DNA of 7,141 nucleotides from assembly GCA_945906835.1 (NCBI GenBank), contig CAMDRL010000067.1, positions 1 through 7,141 of the forward strand, read 5' to 3'. A model generated the notes under the pieces. It had not been told where the DNA came from. It worked only from the letters and a program-made list of their open reading frames with translations, and made no database searches. The stretch comes from Rickettsia typhi. GTDB lineage: Bacteria > Pseudomonadota > Alphaproteobacteria > Rickettsiales > UBA1997. The translations under genes were made by a program, and so were the position numbers. This document shows, piece after piece, positions 1 to 5,035 of the stretch (its first letter is position 1; each line of letters starts with the position of its first letter).

Positions 1-75
1 TATTTGTAAATATTGCTTTGCCTGATATCAAGAAAATGTATTAGGAGTTTTTTATTTGGCATTTAATATTAAAAT

Positions 76-103
76 TTGACACCTTTCTTCAAGTTTCTAG
101 AAA
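76..103 (+). promoter_or_regulatory. Candidate sigma70 promoter of the DUF3800 gene
   Basis: A perfect -35 box TTGACA lies at 76-81. After a 16-nt spacer comes TAGAAA at 98-103, which matches 4 of 6 positions of TATAAT. It lies about 40 nt upstream of the ATG at 143 and on the same strand. No Shine-Dalgarno site is visible before that ATG. In AT-rich DNA such matches can arise by chance, so confidence is low. Confidence 0.35.
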
Positions 104-142
104 AGAAATTTTGCCACAAATACTAACTCAAATTTACCGCAA

Positions 143-883
143 ATGAAAAAAGAAAATTTTAGCGATTATATAATTTATGTAGATGAAAGCGGAGATCATT
201 CTTTGGAATCGATAGACAAGCAATATCCAGTTTTTGTTTTGGCTTTTTGTATTTTTAATAAAAAAATTTATAGCGAAAGCATTATCAGAAAATTAAAAGA
301 GGTAAAATTTAAATATTTTGGTCACGACATGGTGATCCTTCATTAACATGATATTAGAAGAGAGAGAATTTTTTAAGAAATTCAGCAGCAAAGAAGCAAA
401 GCAAAATTTTATTACTGATTTAACAAAAATAATAGAAGAAGAGGATTTTGCTATTATCGCAACGGCTATCAAAAAAGAAGAGTTGTATAGCAAAAACAAT
501 AATTCATATAATATAGCTCTAAAATATTGCATGGAAAGAGCTTATAAATTTTTACAAGCAAAAAATGATCATGATAAAATTACTCATATTGTTGTTGAGC
601 AAAGAGACTTAAAAGAAGATAAAGAATTAGAGTTAGAATTCAGAAGGGTTTGTGATGGTGAGAATTATCAAAATATCGCAATGAATTTTAAAATTATTAT
701 GTCTAATAAAATGTCCAATTCAGCTGGTCTTCAACTGGCAGATTTGGTTGCAAGGCCAATAGGAATTAAAACTCTTAGACCAGAAAAGAAAATAGAGCTT
801 TTGAAGTCGTAAAGTCAAAATTCCATAAAAGTGAATGTGGTAATTTTTATGGAGTGGGTTTTAAGATTTTTCCAAAAAATTAA
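143..883 (+). pseudogene. DUF3800 family protein, broken by a stop and two frameshifts
   Basis: DUF3800 proteins are about 240-250 aa, have an RNase H-like fold and are often found in mobile or defence-related DNA; their biochemical role is poorly known. The N-terminal motif YVDESGD (residues 12-18) is the family signature, and later segments HIVVEQR, ELEFRRVCDG, NSAGLQLADLVARPIG and the C-terminal KIFP also fit. The reading frame is broken three times. TAA at 344-346 replaces the expected Glu of a HEHDIRR-like segment. A frame change follows in the GA-rich tract at about 356-368 (one base gained or two lost). A base is then missing in the A-run at 789-792, after which NRAFEVVKSKF and the rest continue in the original frame to TAA 881-883. 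Read across the lesions, the length is 246-247 codons, which is normal for the family. The fragments 143-346 and 348-812 should not be taken as separate genes. The frameshifts could in principle be sequencing errors in short repeats, but the long genes elsewhere in the window are intact, which favours real decay. Confidence 0.9.
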
Positions 884-899
884 AATATTTCAGAAATAT

Positions 900-929
900 T
901 TGACATAATTAAAAACTGAGCTCTATAAA
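900..929 (+). promoter_or_regulatory. Candidate plus-strand sigma70 promoter, towards the gene at 1146
   Basis: A perfect -35 TTGACA at 900-905 is followed, after an 18-nt spacer, by TATAAA at 924-929 (5 of 6 to TATAAT). Initiation is predicted near 936. No terminator is visible before 1146, so the transcript would carry a leader of about 210 nt into the HEPN-like gene. Its first ~30 nt (934-965) can fold into a stem-loop. It faces the minus-strand promoter at 997-1026. Confidence 0.45.
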
Positions 930-965
930 AAACAAAAGGCTCTTGAGAAACCCCAAAAGCCCTTT
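927..965 (-). terminator. Intrinsic terminator of the short minus-strand RNA
   Basis: On the minus strand the arm 965-953 pairs with 946-934 as a 13-bp stem (including three G-U pairs) around a 6-nt loop GGTTTC. After one G, six T residues follow (932-927). The T-run exists only on the minus strand, so the terminator acts on leftward transcription. On the plus strand the same inverted repeat would form a stem-loop at the very 5' end of the transcript starting near 936. Confidence 0.75.
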
Positions 966-990
966 GCCGACCGCTAATCCGCAATCCAAT
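927..990 (-). ncRNA. Predicted small RNA of about 64 nt, antisense to the leader of the HEPN-like gene
   Basis: A consensus-like promoter at 1026-997 and a strong terminator at 965-927 bound a very short transcription unit, with a start predicted near 990. The 5' part (990-966) is unusually G-rich for this window, with GGATTGCGGATTAGCGG at 988-972, and forms no obvious strong hairpin. The 3' part is the terminator stem. No minus-strand gene lies downstream that it could lead, since DUF3800 is on the other strand. It therefore looks like a stand-alone sRNA, perhaps a cis-antisense regulator of the plus-strand transcript starting near 936. I do not recognise it as a known RNA family. Promoter and terminator are visible in the sequence; the function is inference. 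Confidence 0.5.
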
Positions 991-996
991 ACCAGC

Positions 997-1026
997 ATTA
1001 TAAGTTCTAATATGTGTTAATGTCAA
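997..1026 (-). promoter_or_regulatory. Near-ideal sigma70 promoter for the small RNA
   Basis: On the minus strand TTGACA (1026-1021) and TATAAT (1002-997) are both perfect consensus hexamers, separated by 18 nt. This is the best promoter match I found in the window. The predicted start is near 990, and the terminator begins only about 25 nt later. Confidence 0.65.
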
Positions 1027-1054
1027 TTATTAATTAAGAAGAAAGGTAGCGAAG

Positions 1055-1087
1055 ATGGAGCTGAATAGTTACCAGTGTTCAGATTAG
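1055..1087 (+). CDS. Possible 10-codon leader ORF upstream of the HEPN-like gene
   Basis: The ATG at 1055 is preceded, 8 nt upstream, by GAAAGG (1041-1046), a better Shine-Dalgarno match than most genes here possess. The frame reads MELNSYQCSD and stops at TAG 1085-1087. Inside it, 1061-1067 pairs with 1076-1082 as a 7-bp hairpin with an 8-nt loop. If the plus promoter at 900-929 is used, this ORF lies within the leader and could couple translation to expression of the gene at 1146. Such a short ORF may well be accidental. Confidence 0.2.
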   Translation: MELNSYQCSD

Positions 1088-1145
1088 AGGCCTTCACCTA
1101 CTCATGCTTATTAAATTAGCTTATTGATAATTAGATAATAAAAAA

Positions 1146-1766
1146 ATGCAAGTTATGCAAATAGAGCAATTAAAAAATAAATATTTTACTGAATATGGTA
1201 AGTTACTTAAAATTTTTGAGAACTTCATAACTAACTACGGCAAAGAAATATATAAAATAGAAGACTGGATAAAAATCGAGAGAGATAGAGATGGAAATGA
1301 ATATGCAGTAAATATGAACACTTTTGGTATTTTACCTTATCTTCATAATGTTAAGCAAAATATTCAAACACTGCAATTTATTTTATTTGATATATTTGAT
1401 GCAATCGCAACCTCTAAAGACGGCATAATTCAATCTTTTTATAAAACAAGATACATGACTGAATTTTGGTATCAAAAAGCTTATACTATAATAATAGATT
1501 TAGAATATTTAAAGATAAAAAATATTAAACGAAATGATTCAGAAATCAAAAACATCCAGCTCATAAGAAATAATATGATTGAGCACTTCTGCAACGGTGG
1601 TAAAAATAAAAACTTATCTGTAGTTGATTTTATTATCCTGAAAGAGAATTTTAATGTTCAAACCAAACATGTTTTAAATAAAAAAGGTAAGGAAGTAAAA
1701 AGTTATACACTTGTTGAAAATAATGACAAGCTTTTAAGATATCTTAACAGTAAAATTTCTTCGTAA
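1146..1766 (+). CDS. Unrecognised 206-aa protein with a HEPN-like R-x5-H motif
   Basis: I do not recognise the family. The protein has no signal peptide or clear membrane segment. It appears mostly helical, with the C-terminal third rich in Lys and Asn. Residues 139-148 read LIRNNMIEHF, and R141-x5-H147 fits the R-x(4-6)-H catalytic motif of HEPN ribonucleases, where an Arg-Asn pair followed by a His at a helix end is typical. HEPN proteins act as RNases in toxin-antitoxin, abortive-infection and CRISPR-linked systems. A HEPN-like RNase is therefore plausible but not proven, and no MNT-type partner gene lies beside it. ATG codons at 1146 and 1155 are both possible starts and neither has a Shine-Dalgarno site. 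GATAAT at 1134-1139 could drive a leaderless transcript, while the promoter at 900-929 would give a long leader. The low G+C fits the accessory DNA to its left. Confidence 0.7.
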   Translation: MQVMQIEQLKNKYFTEYGKLLKIFENFITNYGKEIYKIEDWIKIERDRDGNEYAVNMNTFGILPYLHNVKQNIQTLQFILFDIFDAIATSKDGIIQSFYKTRYMTEFWYQKAYTIIIDLEYLKIKNIKRNDSEIKNIQLIRNNMIEHFCNGGKNKNLSVVDFIILKENFNVQTKHVLNKKGKEVKSYTLVENNDKLLRYLNSKISS

Positions 1767-1833
1767 AATACTGGTTATGAACTCAGTTTTGTAAGAGATA
1801 ATATTGGTTCGTATCTCAGTCCTGCTCAGTATT
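1767..1833. repeat. Nested inverted repeat between convergent genes
   Basis: The outer arms AATACTG (1767-1773) and CAGTATT (1827-1833) enclose inner arms GAGATA (1795-1800) and TATCTC (1812-1817) with an 11-nt loop. There is also an imperfect direct repeat, 1769-1787 against 1802-1820, with 14 of 19 positions equal. It starts immediately after the stop of the gene at 1146-1766 and ends 13 nt before the response-regulator stop. It may serve as a transcription barrier or be a worn palindromic element. There is no T-run, so it is not a classic terminator. Confidence 0.4.
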
Positions 1834-1846
1834 AATGTACTTAAGC

Positions 1847-2524
1847 TTATCCATACAAAACATAACCATGATTCCGCACAGTATGCAAATATTTCGGTTG
1901 TTTCGGATTTGATTCAATCTTCTTACGAAGCCTTGTGATCTGAACATCGATGCTTCTTTCGTCAATCTCGCCACAAAGCGAAGAAAGCGTTTCTCTCAAA
2001 ACTGTTTTGCCTTTTTCTTTACACAAAATTGTTAGAATTTTTGCTTCGCTGTCTGTGATATGGATAAATTCTTCACCATCTTTTAAGCGACATTCTGTGC
2101 TATTAAAGGTGAAATTGCCGAAGTGGCAGATATTTTGCTTGTCGGAATTGGTGTTAACTCTTTTGAGAATATTATTGATGCGTAATAATAATTCTTTTGG
2201 TTCAAAAGGTTTTTGTATGTAATCGTCAGCGCCAGCTTCAAGTCCTTTGATGCGGTCTTCTATTTCACCGCGGGCGGTAAGCATTATGATTGGTAATTTG
2301 GAGAATTTTCTAACATGGTCGGTAAAGTCAACTCCACTTTCGCCTTGTAACATTACATCAACAATAAGAAGGTTGAAAGGGGTGCTTTGCATTAGGTTTT
2401 TAGCTTCTTCAGTGTCTTTGGCTAATGAAACATGAAAGCCGCTTTCATCTAAGAATCTTCCTAAAAGATTTCTTAGGCGAGTATCGTCGTCGATTACTAG
2501 AATGTGATAGAGTTTTTCTTTCAT
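1847..2524 (-). CDS. OmpR/PhoB-family response regulator, PetR-like
   Basis: This cytoplasmic transcription factor of a two-component system is 225 aa, normal for the OmpR/PhoB family. The receiver domain spans about residues 5-118. It has the acidic triad D12-D13-D14, the phosphoacceptor D56 in IVDVMLQ, T83 in MLTARGE and K105 in the QKPF turn. A winged-helix DNA-binding domain follows at about 130-222, with the family-typical SIDVQITRLRKKIE recognition-helix region and a C-terminal HTVRNHGYVL wing. GLEAGADDY and the PKQPKYL stretch closely resemble alphaproteobacterial PetR, a regulator first linked to cytochrome bc1 expression in Rhodobacter. The regulon in this organism is unknown. No histidine kinase gene is adjacent. 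The only good start is the ATG at 2524, with no clear Shine-Dalgarno site. It lies 159 nt downstream of kdsA on the same strand, separated by a palindromic element that may hinder co-transcription. Confidence 0.92.
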   Translation of the reverse strand: MKEKLYHILVIDDDTRLRNLLGRFLDESGFHVSLAKDTEEAKNLMQSTPFNLLIVDVMLQGESGVDFTDHVRKFSKLPIIMLTARGEIEDRIKGLEAGADDYIQKPFEPKELLLRINNILKRVNTNSDKQNICHFGNFTFNSTECRLKDGEEFIHITDSEAKILTILCKEKGKTVLRETLSSLCGEIDERSIDVQITRLRKKIESNPKQPKYLHTVRNHGYVLYG

Positions 2525-2554
2525 GAGGTTTTTGTAATTTGAGTTTAGATAAAT

Positions 2555-2679
2555 TTAAATCACCCGTCTGAAGCTATGCTTTATCCGCCCTCTTTTTCAA
2601 AGAGGGCTAAAAGCGGCAAAGCCCTCTTTGAAAAAGAGGGCGGATCAATCTCCAGAGGCGATTGAGAAGGGTGATTTAA
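2555..2679. mobile_element. 125-bp MITE-like palindromic element
   Basis: The ends are a perfect 11-bp inverted repeat: TTAAATCACCC at 2555-2565 and GGGTGATTTAA at 2669-2679. The centre is a perfect 26-bp inverted repeat (2583-2608 and 2620-2645) around an 11-nt loop. Each of those arms is itself nearly self-complementary (GCCCTCTTT, 3 nt, AAAGAGGGC), so the RNA could fold either as one long hairpin or as two short ones. It has no coding capacity and would have to be moved in trans. It lies 4 nt after the kdsA stop and 30 nt before the response-regulator ATG. It is much richer in G+C than its flanks. Its ends begin and finish with TTAA, which could be target sequence. MITE status is inference from the structure. 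Confidence 0.7.
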
Positions 2680-2683
2680 CTAC

Positions 2684-3508
2684 TTAATTCTTAGCAATCT
2701 CATCCAACTTCTTCAACTTAGTCAAAAGTTTTTCAAGATTATCCAACCTTACCATACAAGGTCCATCAGAAGGTGCATTATCGGGGTCTTGATGAACTTC
2801 CATAAACACCGCCGCAACACCAACTGCAACTGCAGCAGTTGCTAAAGTTTCAACAAATTCTCTTTGACCGCCACTGGCGCCACCAAGGCCACCAGGTTGT
2901 TGTACTGAATGAGTTGCGTCAAAAACTACAGGACAGCCAGTTTTGGCCATGATTGGCAAACTTCTCATATCAGAAACCAAAGTATTGTAACCAAAGCTCA
3001 CGCCGCGTTCGGTCAAAAGCAAATCTTTTTTACCAAATTGATCCATTTTTTTAACAATATTTGCCGCATCCCAAGGTGCTAAAAATTGTCCTTTTTTGAT
3101 ATTGATAACTTTATTGGTTTTAGCTGCCGCTTCTAAAAGATCAGTTTGGCGACATAAAAAAGCTGGAATTTGCAATATATCAACTAAGTCATTATCGGCA
3201 AGAAGTTGGCATTGAGCTTCATTGTGAATATCAGTCAAAATAGGGCAGCCAAATTGTTTTTTAACTTCTGAAAAAATTTCTAAAGTTTGTTCTAAACCAA
3301 TGCCACGCTTACCTTCAAGGCTTGATCTATTAGCTTTATCAAAAGATGATTTGTAAATAAAGCTGATGTTTAATTTGTCGCAAATTCTTTTAATGTTTGA
3401 CACCATCATTAATGAATGGTCAAGAGACTCAGTTTGACAAGGACCCGCAATTAAAGCGAAAGGAAGGTTGTTGGAAATTTTGATATTGTTAATTTGAATT
3501 GTGCGCAT
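2684..3508 (-). CDS. kdsA: 3-deoxy-8-phosphooctulonate synthase (Kdo-8-phosphate synthase)
   Basis: KdsA condenses phosphoenolpyruvate with arabinose 5-phosphate to Kdo 8-phosphate in the cytoplasm, the committed step to the Kdo sugar of the LPS inner core. The 274-aa TIM-barrel protein has the usual family length. Family segments are visible: AGPC (21-24), [11 protein letters not shown] (53-63), ILTDIH (90-95), the TERG segment (166-169), [12 protein letters not shown] (195-206) and SDGP (247-250). C24 together with H200, E237 and D248 matches the Cys-His-Glu-Asp metal site of the metal-dependent class, known from Aquifex, whereas E. coli-type enzymes carry Asn in place of the Cys. The start is the ATG at 3508, with no clear Shine-Dalgarno site. 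Its presence argues that the organism makes an LPS with Kdo. It is divergent from the M48 protease gene and followed closely by a palindromic element. Confidence 0.96.
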   Translation of the reverse strand: MRTIQINNIKISNNLPFALIAGPCQTESLDHSLMMVSNIKRICDKLNISFIYKSSFDKANRSSLEGKRGIGLEQTLEIFSEVKKQFGCPILTDIHNEAQCQLLADNDLVDILQIPAFLCRQTDLLEAAAKTNKVINIKKGQFLAPWDAANIVKKMDQFGKKDLLLTERGVSFGYNTLVSDMRSLPIMAKTGCPVVFDATHSVQQPGGLGGASGGQREFVETLATAAVAVGVAAVFMEVHQDPDNAPSDGPCMVRLDNLEKLLTKLKKLDEIAKN

Positions 3509-3596
3509 TTTATTTATTTGAAAAATAATTAATTAATTGAAAATTTCGAATTGTGTAGCTAATCACTCTTAAGTAAAAATTCAAATGATCTTTACA

Positions 3597-3625
3597 ATAA
3601 TATTAATTAGTAAGTAATGTTTGAA
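3597..3625 (-). promoter_or_regulatory. Candidate promoter of kdsA
   Basis: On the minus strand TTCAAA (3625-3620, 4 of 6 to TTGACA) and TATTAT (3602-3597, 5 of 6 to TATAAT) are separated by 17 nt. Initiation near 3590 would give a leader of about 80 nt before the kdsA ATG. The region is very AT-rich, so chance matches are likely. Confidence 0.3.
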
Positions 3626-3633
3626 GTCTATAT

Positions 3634-3739
3634 GGATCCTGAAACAAGTTCAGGATGAAGATGGAGGTGGCTTGTTATTTCAATTGAAAGCTTGTCATTA
3701 AGATGAGAGAGTTTGTCATCCTGAACTTGTTTCGGGTTC
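3634..3739. repeat. Inverted pair of a dispersed palindromic repeat
   Basis: Copy one (3634-3658) contains a perfect 8-bp hairpin, ATCCTGAA (3636-3643) with TTCAGGAT (3649-3656). Copy two (3716-3739) is its reverse complement, identical for 18 nt (TCATCCTGAACTTGTTTC at 3716-3733) and then diverging. From memory, near-identical TCATCCTGAACTTGTTTC-type repeats are scattered in rickettsial and other alphaproteobacterial genomes. The right copy runs into the 5' end of the protease open frame. Confidence 0.65.
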
Positions 3740-3765
3740 TGAAAATTACCAATACAATTATAAAC

Positions 3766-4884
3766 ATGTTCGCCAAGCCAATAAACCTAATCCTAGTTTT
3801 CATTATTACAATTTTTAATATTGTAGTGCTGCTTATACCATTCTTAGTCATATTAATTCCCTTTTTAGATTTTCAAGATCACGCAGTAATAATTAGCGAC
3901 ACAATTTATCAGAAGCTAAAATTTTTAGTCTACATATCCGCTTTTCTTGTCAGCTTTTTTATGCTGCTATATTTGGTTTTAGATTTCCTCTTCGGCTTTT
4001 CAGTTAAAACCTCTCTAAAAAATTGTATCCGTTATGAAAAGCTCAAAGATTATGATTTTTTAGGCGGTATTTTTGATCAAGTTAGAAAGAAATTTAACGA
4101 AAAATCAGTGCAATTATATGTTAAAAATTCAGATGAGATAAATGCATATGCAGTCAGCAGCGTCAACAGTAAAGCGATAGTTTTAACTCGTGGATTAATC
4201 AACCATTTTTTAGTTGAGTGTCAAGATTCAAAGAAATTTTTATATGCTTTGCGCAGCATCATGGGTCATGAAATGTCTCACTTAATGAATAAAGATTTTC
4301 TGCCAACATTTCTGATAATCGCCAATCAAAAAGCCACTAATTTTACTTCAAAACTTCTTAGAATAATTTTTAATATCATTGCCAGAGTTATGAGTTTTGT
4401 TCCTCATGGCGGCAGAATATCAGCTTATTTGATGACCGATGTTTACTCAATTATAAATTATATAATCACATTTTTTAACCGCTTCATAGTTTATAACATC
4501 TATGAAGTTTTAAGAAAATTTATCAGCAGATCTATTGAATATAGATGCGACATGCAATCATCCCAAGCCTTTGGTGGAAATAACATGGCTTTTGCTTTGT
4601 CAATGTTTGGTGAAAGCGGTTATTTTACGCTTTTTTCAACCCATCCTGGAACCAGAAAAAGAATGAATAGAGCGCAGAAAATTAAGGTAAAAGATTCGGC
4701 AATTCATCCGCGTTTTTTTGATTCCATAGCCAATTATTTTTCACTAATGTTTTTAGTAATTATTTGCTTATTTTTCGCTAAGCAGGCAACTGTTGATTTG
4801 ATGGTCAGAGAATATATTAGAAATCATGAATCATTGCATCAAAAACTCTCAACTCTTTGGAATCTTTTTAACAAATTTCTTTAA
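3766..4884 (+). CDS. M48-family membrane zinc metalloprotease
   Basis: M48 peptidases (HtpX/Ste24-like) cleave membrane or envelope proteins with a single zinc ion. The motif MGHEMSH gives H168-E169-x-x-H172. The third ligand is most likely E258 in SRSIEYRCD, which corresponds to the family's SR-x-x-E-x-x-AD helix with Cys in place of the usual Ala. THPGTRKRM at 292-300 is the family's conserved THP segment near the C-terminus. Hydrophobic segments at about 6-33 and 52-76 precede the protease domain, others lie near 180-210 and 223-247, and a last one is at 321-340. The open frame begins at 3703, but its first 14 residues are encoded by a dispersed repeat. The ATG at 3766 (372 aa) starts just before the first membrane segment and is preferred; neither start has a Shine-Dalgarno site. 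The substrate is unknown. The family call is firm; the assignment to HtpX itself is not. Confidence 0.88.
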   Translation: MFAKPINLILVFIITIFNIVVLLIPFLVILIPFLDFQDHAVIISDTIYQKLKFLVYISAFLVSFFMLLYLVLDFLFGFSVKTSLKNCIRYEKLKDYDFLGGIFDQVRKKFNEKSVQLYVKNSDEINAYAVSSVNSKAIVLTRGLINHFLVECQDSKKFLYALRSIMGHEMSHLMNKDFLPTFLIIANQKATNFTSKLLRIIFNIIARVMSFVPHGGRISAYLMTDVYSIINYIITFFNRFIVYNIYEVLRKFISRSIEYRCDMQSSQAFGGNNMAFALSMFGESGYFTLFSTHPGTRKRMNRAQKIKVKDSAIHPRFFDSIANYFSLMFLVIICLFFAKQATVDLMVREYIRNHESLHQKLSTLWNLFNKFL

Positions 4885-4937
4885 CACCCTTTTGTCATCA
4901 CTCTTTCTTATTACCATTCCTACTCTCTTTTCTTTTT

Positions 4938-5004
4938 TCATCCCAGCGCAGGTGGGAATTCAGAAAGTACGGTAAGAACTGTATTGCCGCCTACACGGGA
5001 ATGA
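4938..5004. repeat. Degenerate 67-bp palindromic intergenic repeat
   Basis: The left arm (4938-4963) and right arm (4979-5004) are imperfect inverted copies, recalling the common alphaproteobacterial form TCATTCCCGC...GCGGGAATGA. Several mismatches, such as TCCCAGCGCAGG on the left and GCCGCCTACACGG on the right, show decay. It lies between the protease and acyl-CoA ligase genes, after a strikingly pyrimidine-rich stretch at about 4885-4940. It has no coding capacity and could fold in the intergenic RNA. Confidence 0.6.
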
Positions 5005-5035
5005 TAATGATGTAGAAATAATAATTTATATATTT

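Noticed and set aside
3..44. Frame reading FVNIALPDIKKMY then TAG, possibly the C-terminus of a gene to the left
   Set aside because: Only 13 residues are visible and none can be assigned to a family, so chance cannot be excluded.
293..532. 79-codon minus-strand frame opposite the DUF3800 relic
   Set aside because: It lies opposite well-matched DUF3800 sequence and has no family features of its own.
927..988. Open minus-strand frames running through the small RNA (starting at TTG 988)
   Set aside because: Any start would be non-ATG with no Shine-Dalgarno site, and the frame passes through a terminator hairpin that should end the transcript.
1023..1097. 25-codon minus-strand frame from GTG (1097) to TGA (1023), beginning VKASNLNTGNYS
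   Set aside because: It starts directly after an in-frame stop, has no Shine-Dalgarno site and overlaps the -35 box of the minus-strand promoter.
1950..2435. Plus-strand open frames opposite the response regulator
   Set aside because: They are antisense shadows of a fully conserved gene and show no recognisable protein features.
4885..4940. Pyrimidine-rich stretch after the protease gene as a terminator
   Set aside because: No stem precedes the T-rich runs, so it is not an intrinsic terminator; it may only be biased spacer DNA.
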